DNA of 64,000 bases from a bacterium endosymbiont of Escarpia laminata (GTDB lineage Bacteria > Pseudomonadota > Gammaproteobacteria > Chromatiales > Chromatiaceae). The position numbers and the translations under genes were made by a program. This document shows positions 17,652 through 26,379 of the stretch, piece by piece. Every line of letters starts with the position of its first letter. The stretch's first letter is position 1. The DNA lies in contig QGON01000057.1 of assembly GCA_003660235.1 (NCBI GenBank), positions 1-64,000 on the forward strand, in the 5' to 3' direction. The notes beneath the pieces are model-generated. The model was not told the origin of the DNA. It made no database searches and was given only the letters and a program-made list of their open reading frames with translations.

Positions 17652-18917
17652 ATGGAAATCATCTCCGAATGGGGTTTTTTGTTTATCGGTATGGCCGTCG
17701 TCTTTGGTCTCTATATGAGTTGGGGTATCGGCGCCAATGATGTTGCCAATGCCATGGGCGTGTCGGTAGGCTCCGGCGCCATCACGGTCAAACAGGCCAT
17801 TATCATCGCCGCCATCTTTGAATTTGCCGGCGCCTTTATCGCCGGTGGTAGCGTCACCAGTACCATCCGCAAGGGGATTATCGACCCTGCCAGTATCGCC
17901 GGATCACCGGAGCTGCTGGTGTACGGGATGTTGGCGGCCCTGCTGGCAGCCGGCATCTGGCTGATGGTTGCCTCGACCAGGGGCTGGCCCGTCTCTACCA
18001 CTCACACTATCGTCGGTGCTATCGTCGGTTTTGCTGTTGCCGGTATTGGCGTGGATGCGGTCAACTGGGGTAAGCTCGGTAGCATCGTCGCCAGCTGGAT
18101 CGTGTCGCCTCTGATCGGAGGGGTCATCGCGTTGTTGTTGATGATGAGTATCCGCAAACTGATACTCAATACCGAGAATCCCTTTGACAAGGCGAAGGCC
18201 TGGGGTCCCGTCTATATCTTCCTGGTGGGCTGGATCGTCTCCCTGGTCACTCTTTTCAAAGGGCTGAAGCATCTCCACCTGGAGTTTTCTGGATTGGAGA
18301 GCTTTGTGGTGGCAACTATTTTTGGCCTTATTGTCGCCTTTATCGGCAAGATAATGATCAATCGGATCAAGGTCGACGCGAATGCGGACAGAGATTACCA
18401 CTATGCAAGCGTGGAGAAGGTCTTCACCCCCATGATGGTTTTTACCGCATGTGCCATGGCCTTCGCTCATGGCTCCAATGACGTGGCTAACGGCATTGGT
18501 CCGATGGCAGCGGTGGTCTCCGTTGTCCAGAGCGGTGGTGACATCGGCCAGAAAGCGGGTCTGCCTATCTGGATTCTGGTACTTGGCGGCGCCGGTATCG
18601 TGGCCGGTCTGGCCACCATGGGTTACAAGGTGATGCAGACCATCGGCACCAAGATCACTGAGCTGACTCCGACCCGCGGCTACTGTGCCACATTGGCGGC
18701 GGCGACCACTGTTGTGCTCGCCTCCAAGACCGGTTTGCCGGTATCTACCACCCAGATTGCGGTCGGTGCGGTGATGGGTGTGGGGCTGGCGCGTGGGGTC
18801 GGGGCTATCGATCTGCGCGTGATCGGCAATATCGTTATCTCCTGGCTGGTGACCCTTCCCGTAGGCGGCCTGTTGGCAGCGTTCTTCTTCTTTCTGATCA
18901 AAGCCATCTTCGGCTAA
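17652..18917 (+). CDS. Pit-family inorganic phosphate transporter
   Basis: A 421-residue membrane protein with two homologous halves, each carrying a signature: GANDVANAMG with STTHTIVGAIVG in the first and GSNDVANGIGP with STTQIAVGAVMG in the second. About ten hydrophobic segments are visible. Pit proteins move metal-phosphate with protons, or in some cases sulfate. The start is ATG 17652 after GAGGAA; an upstream TTG is less likely. It follows the DUF47 gene and is closed by a strong terminator. The 117-base gap before it contains a ggaggc/gcctcc hairpin (about 17607-17624). Confidence 0.93.
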   Translation: MEIISEWGFLFIGMAVVFGLYMSWGIGANDVANAMGVSVGSGAITVKQAIIIAAIFEFAGAFIAGGSVTSTIRKGIIDPASIAGSPELLVYGMLAALLAAGIWLMVASTRGWPVSTTHTIVGAIVGFAVAGIGVDAVNWGKLGSIVASWIVSPLIGGVIALLLMMSIRKLILNTENPFDKAKAWGPVYIFLVGWIVSLVTLFKGLKHLHLEFSGLESFVVATIFGLIVAFIGKIMINRIKVDANADRDYHYASVEKVFTPMMVFTACAMAFAHGSNDVANGIGPMAAVVSVVQSGGDIGQKAGLPIWILVLGGAGIVAGLATMGYKVMQTIGTKITELTPTRGYCATLAAATTVVLASKTGLPVSTTQIAVGAVMGVGLARGVGAIDLRVIGNIVISWLVTLPVGGLLAAFFFFLIKAIFG

Positions 18918-18923
18918 GAGAAA

Positions 18924-18952
18924 AGCAGAGCCCGCTACGGGCTCTGCTTTTT
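18924..18952 (+). terminator. Rho-independent terminator after pit
   Basis: A 10 bp stem AGCAGAGCCC (18924-18933) / GGGCTCTGCT (18939-18948) with a five-base loop runs straight into a T run. It ends the DUF47-pit unit. Confidence 0.92.
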
Positions 18953-19012
18953 ACCAATATTCATGGGTAAATTCAGCCGCTGTCCGGCCGCTGCATAACT
19001 ATATTGACAGCA

Positions 19013-19617
19013 ATGCCATTCGAAACCGCTCTACTCGAAGACATGCAGATCATAAAGGGTGTCACCTTCCCCGGGCATATCACTTTTCGCCAGCTATTAA
19101 TCACCGGGCCGCCCGGTTCGGGAAAGAGCACCCTGATCCGTAAGCTTGGTGGCTGGTCCGAGGAGGGTTACATCGATCTCTCCCAGAACAAGTGGTGGGC
19201 TGCGCAAAGTCTCTCCCTGCGCCCGCGTGAGATTCATCTCGGGTTTCCCTTCGTTGGGTTTGAGCAGGCGCTGGCCGTGTTTGATAAGGCGTGGCTTGAG
19301 GCAGATGTCAGGCCGGTGACCGATCTTGAGCGCATAAGAATACCGCCGGAAAAAACGTTTTTTTCTCCGTCAACTGGCGTCGGCGTTATGTGTTTGAATT
19401 CTTGTTGCCTCCTGCCGGTCTTCTGTTGGAGCGCAGGCTGGAGAGAAGTAAGCGGGGTACGCATCACGTTGATGTGGAACTCGAACTGAAGACCATAGAG
19501 ACCCAGATTCAGGTATACCGGCAGGCGGCCCTGTATCTGCACCAGAGTGGTCTCAATGTCTATCTGAGAGAAGATACCGACGGCGTTCCTCTGCAAATCA
19601 TTGACCCTGGGCAATAA
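19013..19617 (+). pseudogene. P-loop NTPase gene broken by a frameshift in a T run
   Basis: Two frames make one protein of about 200 residues. The first half (from ATG 19013, or TTG 19004) has Walker A GPPGSGKST near residue 33. It runs out of frame after EKTFF and ends falsely at 19489. The second half, in the -1 frame, continues with SVNWRRRYVFEF and ends at 19617. The switch lies in seven T bases at about 19368-19374; eight (or five) would restore one frame. No canonical slippery heptamer is in phase. A deletion, a sequencing error or transcript slippage are all possible. It stops three bases before the FHA/PPP phosphatase gene and was probably its partner. The substrate is unknown. Confidence 0.65.
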
Positions 19618-19620
19618 CCG

Positions 19621-21075
19621 ATGGCTACACAAAGTTCCAAGCAGCAAAAGGGATTGATGAAACGGCTTAAGGAGAGCTTTTCCGGGTTGGCGCAATGCAA
19701 AGAACTGGATCTCAAGAGGGCCTACCTCCTGGAAGACAAGAAGGTTCGCCTGCAGATGGAGAATTATCCGATACAGCTCAATATCGGCCCCGATGGAAAA
19801 GCCCTGCATATCTACCCGGAACGGCCGATGAATCACTCGCAGAAGGGGTTTCAGACGGGACGCTATATCATTTTTGACCCCAAGAGTTATTACAAGGGAG
19901 TGTCCGGTTTTCTCCCGATCAATGAGGGTAAGAAAATTATCCTGGGAAAAGGCAATGCAGCGCAAAAGGATCTGCTCAACCTTCCGCAGAATATTTCGGA
20001 GCGCCACCTCAGCATCGTCAATGATAATGGCAGTTTGGTATTCAAGAATTTAGATGCGAAGCATCACGCATGCATCTCACCCCTGTTGAAGGATAAACAG
20101 CTCCACCGTATCAACAAATGGAGGCTGGCCAAGCTGAAACGGCTCCGTTCCATTTTTGGTGGCCCTGTCAAAATGCTGCCTGCTGATGATGCACTGTCGG
20201 TGATACGGCGTGTCAACAAGGTGATGGAGAAGGAGGCATACCGGGTAGAGGATGACAGTGGGAAACCTGGTGGCGTAGTTGAACTCCCTTCTGGAACCAT
20301 ACCGGTTCTTCTCGGGGACTTGCATACCAAGGCGGATAATCTGCTGGTGATTTTGAGTCAGAGCGGTTTTCTCAAGGAGCTGAAGAAAGGCAATGCAGCT
20401 TTGGTGATCCTGGGTGATGCCGTGCATTGCGAAGACGCAGGGAAACTTGAGCGGATGGACAGCTCAATACTGATTATGGATCTGATCTTCAAATTGAAGC
20501 TGCGTTTTCCACGGCAGGTGTTCTATTTGCGGGGCAATCACGACAGTTTTTCTGAGGAGATCGGAAAGCAGGGTGTGCCGCAGGGGATGCTGTGGGAAAA
20601 GGCGTTGGTAAAGATCAGGGGCAAGGCGTACAGGAACGAGATGGCACGGTTCTATGAGCAGCTTCCCTATATCGCCTATTCAAAGAATTTCATCGCCTGC
20701 CATGCCGGGCCGCCTACCCGTTCCACCTCGCGTCAGGAATTGGTTAACATTCGCCAACATCCGAAATTGATCCGGGAAGTGACCCAGAATCGTATTCGGC
20801 GCCCCAACTCTCCCTCCGGGTATTTTAGAAGGGAAGTGAAGAAATTCCGCAAATATTTCGATCTGGCTCCAGATACCCCGGTCATTGTCGGCCATACGCC
20901 GATGTCCGTTGATGACACCCTCTGGGAAAATGTGGGTGACATCGATAATCACTATGTGATCTATGCCAGTAATGACCAGTGGGTCGGTGTTATGGCGCAG
21001 GTGGGTGGCCGGGTTTATCCGTTTCACTACCCCGTCGAGCATTTGATTCCGCTGATCAACGCGATCGAAAATTGA
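19621..21075 (+). CDS. FHA-like domain fused to PPP-type Ser/Thr phosphatase
   Basis: A 484-residue protein. Residues about 60-165 look like a divergent FHA phosphothreonine-binding domain, with a GRYIIF start, ILGKGNA and the key NISERHLSIV. Residues about 220-475 carry the PPP-phosphatase blocks in order: GDLHTKADN (normally GDxHG), GDAVHCED (GDxxDR), RGNHD (GNHE), CHAGP (HGG) and VGHTPM. Several blocks are altered, but the metal-binding Asp, His and Asn are kept. It should dephosphorylate proteins or small molecules. The upstream P-loop gene is three bases away. Its place between two phosphate transport genes may mean a link with phosphate sensing, which is inference. Confidence 0.72.
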   Translation: MATQSSKQQKGLMKRLKESFSGLAQCKELDLKRAYLLEDKKVRLQMENYPIQLNIGPDGKALHIYPERPMNHSQKGFQTGRYIIFDPKSYYKGVSGFLPINEGKKIILGKGNAAQKDLLNLPQNISERHLSIVNDNGSLVFKNLDAKHHACISPLLKDKQLHRINKWRLAKLKRLRSIFGGPVKMLPADDALSVIRRVNKVMEKEAYRVEDDSGKPGGVVELPSGTIPVLLGDLHTKADNLLVILSQSGFLKELKKGNAALVILGDAVHCEDAGKLERMDSSILIMDLIFKLKLRFPRQVFYLRGNHDSFSEEIGKQGVPQGMLWEKALVKIRGKAYRNEMARFYEQLPYIAYSKNFIACHAGPPTRSTSRQELVNIRQHPKLIREVTQNRIRRPNSPSGYFRREVKKFRKYFDLAPDTPVIVGHTPMSVDDTLWENVGDIDNHYVIYASNDQWVGVMAQVGGRVYPFHYPVEHLIPLINAIEN

Positions 21076-21382
21076 GTCCGTCAAGGGTGTCTTTCGGTCA
21101 GAGAGGATCAAAATCATGCTATTGTTACAGTATTATTACAGTTTGATGACATAGCCAAAAAACAATTATACTTATATTCTATGGGCTAATAAGTTCTTTT
21201 TGGATGTGGCCCCTGCACGCGCCAGCTAACGCACTCAAATGGAGCGGAGATAGTGCAACTATCTTCTGACGTGCGCTGCTTGCCCACTTAGCAAAGAAGT
21301 CTAATACGAAATGCATTCGGTGCACCTCCACTGAGGAAGCGCGCGCTGTCCTTTTTTTTATTTTTTTGGGGAAATTGCCAGA
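21076..21382. other. Intergenic region before the Na/Pi cotransporter
   Basis: No gene is visible. It holds the triple Pho-box-like repeat (21124-21152), a hairpin agatagt/actatct at about 21249-21265, and a T-rich stretch just before the Shine-Dalgarno (gggga) of the cotransporter gene. Confidence 0.6.
21124..21152 (-). promoter_or_regulatory. Triple Pho-box-like repeat
   Basis: Three 7-mers with 4-base spacers run GTTACAG, ATTACAG, ATGACAT on the plus strand. On the minus strand they read ATGTCAT, CTGTAAT, CTGTAAC, near the PhoB half-site CTGTCAT. The strict 11-base period and the position upstream of a phosphate cotransporter support PhoB binding. The orientation is opposite to the gene, as at the site near 16.28 kb, so the call is tentative. 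Confidence 0.5.
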
Positions 21383-23194
21383 TTGATCCGGAAAATCGTC
21401 CTACCTACCATTCTGTTTCTGCTTGCTTATGGATTCTGGATCAGTCCCAATTTCAAAGAGATAGCCGCTGGTGTCTCCATCTTCCTGTTTGGCATGCTTT
21501 TCCTTGAAGAGGGTTTCAAGGCCTTCACAGGCGGTCTGCTGGAACGTCTGCTGCGTAAAACCACAAGCAGCACCTGGAAGGCGCTCAGCTTTGGTGTCGT
21601 CAGTACCACGATCATGCAATCCAGTTCGCTGGTATCGGTCATCACCATCTCCTTCCTGGGTGCAGGGCTGATCGGTCTGGCGGCTGGTATCGGCATCATC
21701 TTCGGCGCCAATCTGGGCACGACCACGGGTGCCTGGCTGATTGCAGGGTTGGGTTTGAAGGTAAAAATCTCCGCCTACGCCATGCCGATGCTGGTATTCG
21801 GCATTATTTTGGTGTTTCAGAAATCGAGGAATCTGAAAGGGTTCGGTTATATCCTGGCCGGGCTCGGCTTCCTCTTCCTCGGCATCCATCACATGAAGGA
21901 GGGCTTCGAGGCCTTCCGTGACACCATCGATCTGACGGCATTTGCGGTGGCGGGTTACCCCGGCATCCTCCTGTTCACCCTTATCGGCGTCTTTGCCACG
22001 GTGGTGATGCAGTCAAGCCACGCCACCCTGGTTATCATTATCACAGCGTTGGCGGCACAGCAGATCACCTATGAGAACGCCCTTGCGCTGGCGATCGGCG
22101 CCAATATCGGTACGACCATAACGGCGATCCTCGGTTCCATGAGTTCGAACGTGCAGGGCAAGCGTCTGGCAGGCGCCCATCTCATTTTCAATATGGTGAC
22201 TGCGATCATTGCCATCATCTTCCTCTATCAGATCGCGGAAGGGGTGGATTGGGTCAGTAGTGTCGTTGGTATCGCGGATGAAAACTACACACTGAAACTT
22301 GCGGTGTTCCACACTATTTTCAATGTTATCGGGATTCTGGCAATGCTTCCGTTCATCAATACACTGGTGGATTTCCTGATGCAGCGGATGCCGGAGAAGA
22401 TAGTATCTGTGGCGGAGCCCAAGTATTTGAACGATTCGGTCATCGAGCTGCCTGACACTGCCATCGAAGCGGTGCGGAAAGAGACTCTACACCTTTACGA
22501 TAACGCCTTTGCGATTATTGCCCATGGTCTCAGTCTGCACCGTCACGACATACTTTCGGACAAAGACCTGGATGAGGTGGCTGCCGAATCCACCAAAGTC
22601 ATGCCGATCGATATCGACGCCGAATATGAGAAGAACGTCAAAGGCCTCTACAGCGACATAGTCAATTTCACCAGCCGTGCACAGTCAACCATGGAACCGG
22701 ATCAGGCGGACGAACTTTTTGCCCTGCGTGCCGCCGGACGTGATATTGTCGAGGCGATTAAAGATACCAAGCATATGCATAAGAACCTGTCCCAGTACAT
22801 CGTCTCGGACAACGAACATATCCGCGCTGAATACAACAGGATCCGTAGCTACCTGGGTTCGGTGTTGCGCCGCTTGGCGGTGGTGCAACAGGAGGGGGAC
22901 GATCCGACCAGTGTCCTCTCTCTTGACATCATGAAGGTGGAGATGGAAGAGAACGATACGACGGTGAACGGTACGCTTGAATCCCTTATTCGTGAGGAGA
23001 GCATTACGCCGCATATGGCCACCTCATTGATGAATGATGCTGCCTACGCCTATGATGTGACCAAGAATCTGGTGCAGATGGGGGAGGTTCTTTTTGCCAC
23101 GGGTATGCAGTCGATGAAAGACGTAGAACGCATGATTGCCCTGGATGACGAAGAGATCGCTGAATTACTAGAACGGGATAATAACCCGCTATAG
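21383..23194 (+). CDS. Na/Pi-cotransporter family protein with PhoU-like C-terminus
   Basis: A 603-residue protein. The N-terminal 340 residues contain about nine hydrophobic segments and the two repeats typical of NptA/YjbB transporters: TTIMQSSSLVSV with GANLGTTTGA, and TVVMQSSHATLV with GANIGTTITA. The C-terminal 230 residues are helical and hydrophilic, like the PhoU domains of this family. It should import or export phosphate with sodium. The start is a TTG at 21383; no better upstream ATG exists and gggga precedes it. A small basic protein gene follows 12 bases later. Confidence 0.92.
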   Translation: MIRKIVLPTILFLLAYGFWISPNFKEIAAGVSIFLFGMLFLEEGFKAFTGGLLERLLRKTTSSTWKALSFGVVSTTIMQSSSLVSVITISFLGAGLIGLAAGIGIIFGANLGTTTGAWLIAGLGLKVKISAYAMPMLVFGIILVFQKSRNLKGFGYILAGLGFLFLGIHHMKEGFEAFRDTIDLTAFAVAGYPGILLFTLIGVFATVVMQSSHATLVIIITALAAQQITYENALALAIGANIGTTITAILGSMSSNVQGKRLAGAHLIFNMVTAIIAIIFLYQIAEGVDWVSSVVGIADENYTLKLAVFHTIFNVIGILAMLPFINTLVDFLMQRMPEKIVSVAEPKYLNDSVIELPDTAIEAVRKETLHLYDNAFAIIAHGLSLHRHDILSDKDLDEVAAESTKVMPIDIDAEYEKNVKGLYSDIVNFTSRAQSTMEPDQADELFALRAAGRDIVEAIKDTKHMHKNLSQYIVSDNEHIRAEYNRIRSYLGSVLRRLAVVQQEGDDPTSVLSLDIMKVEMEENDTTVNGTLESLIREESITPHMATSLMNDAAYAYDVTKNLVQMGEVLFATGMQSMKDVERMIALDDEEIAELLERDNNPL

Positions 23195-23206
23195 TTGGAG
23201 GATGCC

Positions 23207-23455
23207 ATGAAGATACCAAAATTACTTAAAAGAGTTCAAGAGTACGTTGACGCTGATAAGTTAAAGCAGTGCAAGCGGAAGGACTGTATGAAAGAAGTTC
23301 TGCAGCAACTCAAGAAGCAGCAGCGCGCACTCAAGGGTAAACTGGGTAAAGAGAAGAACGAGAAAGAGCGCAAACGCATTCAGAAGGCATTGGATATCAT
23401 CTACCTGCAACGAAAAAAGGGCTTGAAGGCGCTTAAAAAGTTACAGAAATCATAG
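23207..23455 (+). CDS. Small Lys-rich helical protein
   Basis: An 82-residue, very basic protein, about 30 percent lysine. ATG 23207 has a GGAGG five bases upstream, so it is preferred over 23195. The sequence is one or two long amphipathic helices with heptad-like spacing (LKKQQRALKGKLGKEKNEK). A Cys pair, KQCKRKDCMK, lies near residue 28. I do not recognise a family with certainty. It immediately follows the Na/Pi cotransporter gene and is likely cotranscribed. Confidence 0.75.
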   Translation: MKIPKLLKRVQEYVDADKLKQCKRKDCMKEVLQQLKKQQRALKGKLGKEKNEKERKRIQKALDIIYLQRKKGLKALKKLQKS

Positions 23456-23850
23456 CTGTGGGTTGATTGCTGCAGTGGTTGTGGAAGAGGACACGGCGAG
23501 GGATTTTCGATGAACCTGCACTGTTTCGACTGCATCTACGATTAGGCGTATCTTTCATATTCAATCGGGTTACCAGCTACACATCAACGCGATTGCAGCC
23601 AAACAGTATTAAACCCGGCAATCTCCAAGAGAAGGCATAAAATTATTTGCCGGGCATAAGCCACTTTGGAATCTGCCGGTATTTCCCCAAAAATCTGCTC
23701 AAAGTGGCGATTCATTGATGAGGTCTTACTCCGACCTGAGTGCATACCAACAGGTTGGGTGCCTGTTTTCAGGTGCTGCCCGGCAACCGAAACTTATCTA
23801 TGAAACGGTGGCTACGGATTCCAAACACCCGTGTGGGTAATTAGATTCTG
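23456..23850. other. Intergenic region without a gene; nested palindromes
   Basis: The region lies between convergent genes and contains no credible frame. Its right half is taken up by an inverted-repeat element (23647-23786), and a related cccggcaa sequence occurs at 23614-23621. Confidence 0.6.
23647..23786. repeat. Inverted-repeat element with 10 bp perfect ends
   Basis: TTGCCGGGCA (23647-23656) and TGCCCGGCAA (23777-23786) are exact inverted copies 140 bp apart. Inside are further palindromes: ccactttg/caaagtgg (23661-23668 with 23700-23707), aggtc/gacct near 23732, and cctg/cagg around a TTTT loop near 23763. It could be a MITE-like element or a structured RNA; no open frame is present. 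Confidence 0.5.
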
Positions 23851-24690
23851 TCATACTCCAAGGTTTTTCCAGATCTTCAGCGTGGGTGCTGCCTGGTTCA
23901 TGGTGTAGAAATGCAGTCCCGGTGCGCCGCCATCCAGCAGTCGCCGGCAGAGTTCAGTTACCACCTCGGTGCCGAATGCCCGGATGCTCTCCAAGTCGTC
24001 GCCAAAGCCTTCCAGCCGCCTGCGCACCCAGCGGGGGATCTCCGCACCGCAGGCGTCTGAAAACCTGGCCAACTGCACATAGTTGGTGATCGGCATGATG
24101 CCGGGCACGATGGGGATATCTATGCCCATGCCGCTGCACTCTTCGACGAAGCAGAAATAGGCATCCGGGTTATAGAAATACTGGGTTATTGCGCTGTCGG
24201 CACCGGCTTCCACCTTGCGCTTGAAGTTTTTTATGTCGGTCTGCGCGCTGCTCGCCTGTGGATGAAACTCAGGATAGGCTGCCACTTCGATGTGGAAATG
24301 GTCGCCATACCGCTCTTTGATCAGTTCAACCAGTTCATTGGCATAGTTGAGCTCACCCAGGCTGCCGAGTCCGGTACCGGAGGGCAGGTCGCCCCGGAGC
24401 GCCACAAGCCGTCGAATCTCCTGGCCATGGTAGCGATCGAGTATCTGCAAGATCTCTTCACGGCCGGAGCCGATGCAGGAGAGGTGGGGCGCAGTTTCGA
24501 TCTGCTGTTCACGCAGCCAGTCGACACTGGCGAAGGTGCGTTCCTGGGTCGAGCCACCAGCGCCGTAGGTGACCGAGAAGAACTCGGGATTCAGTGCATT
24601 GAGCTGGTTGACGGCACTCTTCAGATTTTCGAATCCCTTCTCCGTCTTTGGGGGGAAGAGTTCAAAACTGAAGGATCGTTTCGTTGTCAT
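23851..24690 (-). CDS. metF: Methylenetetrahydrofolate reductase MetF
   Basis: MetF reduces 5,10-methylene-THF to 5-methyl-THF, the methyl donor for methionine synthesis. The 279-residue product has the family length and conserved blocks SFELFPPKTEKG, SVTYGAGGS, LVALRGDLP (flavin site), VAAYPEFHP and ITQYFYN. The gene is the last of metK-ahcY-metF on the minus strand, although a 161-base spacer with a foldback repeat separates it from ahcY. Together the three genes run the activated methyl cycle. Confidence 0.96.
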   Translation of the reverse strand: MTTKRSFSFELFPPKTEKGFENLKSAVNQLNALNPEFFSVTYGAGGSTQERTFASVDWLREQQIETAPHLSCIGSGREEILQILDRYHGQEIRRLVALRGDLPSGTGLGSLGELNYANELVELIKERYGDHFHIEVAAYPEFHPQASSAQTDIKNFKRKVEAGADSAITQYFYNPDAYFCFVEECSGMGIDIPIVPGIMPITNYVQLARFSDACGAEIPRWVRRRLEGFGDDLESIRAFGTEVVTELCRRLLDGGAPGLHFYTMNQAAPTLKIWKNLGV

Positions 24691-24729
24691 TGGAATATTC
24701 TCTCAAGCCAATCGATAGGTGCTGCTAAC

Positions 24730-24843
24730 AAACGCGGAGATCGCAGAGGCGCAAAGTGCGTGGAGATAGAATTTTTCATGAGGCGGTAATCCCGTTACAT
24801 GAAAGTTCTTTGTCTCCTCCGCGACTCTGCGGTCTCAGCGTTT
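24730..24843. repeat. Imperfect foldback repeat between ahcY and metF
   Basis: The arm starting AAACGCGGAGATCGCAGAGG (24730) matches in 22 of 27 bases the reverse complement of the arm ending at 24843. In the middle TTTCATG and CATGAAA form another stem. Sequences of the type AAACGCnGAGACCGCAGAG are dispersed repeats in many proteobacterial genomes. The element lies in the transcript leading to metF. Confidence 0.6.
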
Positions 24844-24851
24844 AAGGCGCC

Positions 24852-26261
24852 TTAGTAACGGTAATGATCAGCCTTGTAAGGGCCATCCACGGGTACGCCG
24901 ATGTAGTCGGCCTGCTCCTGTGACAGGGTGGTCAGCCTGACCCCGATCTTCTCAAGATGCAGTCGGGCAACCTCTTCATCCAGTATCTTCGGCAGAATGT
25001 AGACACCCACCGGGTAGTCCTCAGGCCTGGTGAAAAACTCGATCTGCGCCAGTACCTGGTTGGTAAAGGAGTTGGACATGACGAAACTTGGGTGGCCAGT
25101 GGCGCAGCCCAGGTTAACCAGGCGACCCTCGGCCAGCAGGGTGATGCGGTGGCCATCGGGGAAGATGATCTGGTCGACCTGAGGTTTCACATTTACCCAC
25201 TCATGTTGCTTGAGCCTCTCCACCTGGATCTCGTTGTCGAAGTGACCGATGTTGCAGACGATGGCCTGATCTTTCATGCCGGCCATGTGCTCGTAAGTGA
25301 TGATGTCCTTGTTGCCGGTGGTGGTGACATAGATGTCAGCAACCGGCAGGGCGTCTTCGATGGTAACGACACGATAGCCCTCCATCGCCGCCTGTAGGGC
25401 GCAGATTGGATCGATTTCGGTAATCCAGACATTGGCGCCCAAACCACGCAGGGACTGGGCAGAACCCTTGCCGACGTCTCCGTAGCCGCAGACCAGGGCG
25501 CCCTTGCCCGCTATCATCACGTCGGTAGCGCGCTTGATGCCGTCCACCAGGGACTCGCGGCAGCCATAGAGGTTGTCGAACTTGGACTTGGTGACCGAGT
25601 CGTTGACGTTCATGGCGGGAAACAGCAGTTTGCCCTCATCGAACATTTCGTAGAGGCGATGTACACCGGTGGTGGTCTCTTCGGTAACGCCTTTGATGGA
25701 TTCGGCCATCTTGTGATAGCGCTTGTTGTCTTCCGCCAAACTGCGTTTGAGTACACCGAGGATGATCTGCCACTCCTCCGGATCGTCATCTTTTGGCTCC
25801 GGGACGGCGCCCGCGTCGCTGTATTCCACGCCTTTGTGAACCAGCAGGGTGGCATCTCCGCCGTCGTCGAGGATCATGTTGGGCTGTTGGTTACCGGGCC
25901 AGTTGATTACCTGCTCGGTGCACCACCAGTACTCCTTCAGGGTTTCACCTTTCCAGGCGTAAACCGGGATGCCGCCTGCGGCGATGGCGGCGGCGGCATG
26001 GTCCTGGGTGGAGAAGATATTGCAGGAGCACCAACGAACCTGAGCGCCAAGGGCGACCAGGGTTTCGATCAGTACAGCGGTCTGGATGGTCATGTGCAGG
26101 GAGCCGGTGATGCGTGCGCCGGAGAGGGGTTTCTCCTCACCATACTTTTCGCGCAGGGCCATCAGGCCCGGCATCTCGGTTTCAGCAATAGCGATTTCCT
26201 TGCGACCGAAGTCGGCAAGAGAGATGTCGGCGACCTTGTAGTCGGTAAATTCGGCGTTCAT
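24852..26261 (-). CDS. ahcY: Adenosylhomocysteinase (SAH hydrolase)
   Basis: AhcY splits S-adenosylhomocysteine into adenosine and homocysteine, using tightly bound NAD. The 469-residue protein is of the longer bacterial type, with the roughly 40-residue insertion seen around [12 protein letters not shown]. Visible motifs are [26 protein letters not shown], the NAD-binding [10 protein letters not shown], and the C-terminal KADHYRY that reaches the neighbouring subunit. Translation starts at ATG 26261 with GGAGA upstream. An SAH riboswitch sits directly before the ribosome-binding site. Confidence 0.98.
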   Translation of the reverse strand: MNAEFTDYKVADISLADFGRKEIAIAETEMPGLMALREKYGEEKPLSGARITGSLHMTIQTAVLIETLVALGAQVRWCSCNIFSTQDHAAAAIAAGGIPVYAWKGETLKEYWWCTEQVINWPGNQQPNMILDDGGDATLLVHKGVEYSDAGAVPEPKDDDPEEWQIILGVLKRSLAEDNKRYHKMAESIKGVTEETTTGVHRLYEMFDEGKLLFPAMNVNDSVTKSKFDNLYGCRESLVDGIKRATDVMIAGKGALVCGYGDVGKGSAQSLRGLGANVWITEIDPICALQAAMEGYRVVTIEDALPVADIYVTTTGNKDIITYEHMAGMKDQAIVCNIGHFDNEIQVERLKQHEWVNVKPQVDQIIFPDGHRITLLAEGRLVNLGCATGHPSFVMSNSFTNQVLAQIEFFTRPEDYPVGVYILPKILDEEVARLHLEKIGVRLTTLSQEQADYIGVPVDGPYKADHYRY

Positions 26262-26281
26262 TTATCAATCTCCGAGAGACA

Positions 26282-26352
26282 AATGAGCGCCGTTTTCGAG
26301 TTGCCCTCTGCCCGAGCCTGACGGAAGAGTTTCCGCTGCAGCGCCCCTCGGG
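26282..26352 (-). promoter_or_regulatory. SAH riboswitch
   Basis: On the minus strand the leader begins CCCGAGGGGCGCTGC (from 26352), continues to CAGGCTCGG (about 26319-26311) and ends AACGGCGCTCATT (26294-26282). These are the conserved parts of the SAH riboswitch (ahcY motif): CCGAG pairs with CTCGG, and the GGGCGC segment can pair with GCGCTC to form the pseudoknot. It lies 20 bases before ahcY, within the metK-ahcY gap. Such riboswitches raise expression when SAH accumulates. The match is by eye but covers all core elements. Confidence 0.9.
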
Positions 26353-26379
26353 AAGTGGGAGGAATAAAAATGCTTGGTT

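Noticed and set aside
19366..19376. Programmed -1 frameshifting at the A6C/T7 run
   Set aside because: The heptamer AAAAAAC is not in phase with the zero frame and no stimulatory structure is evident; a plain indel is simpler.
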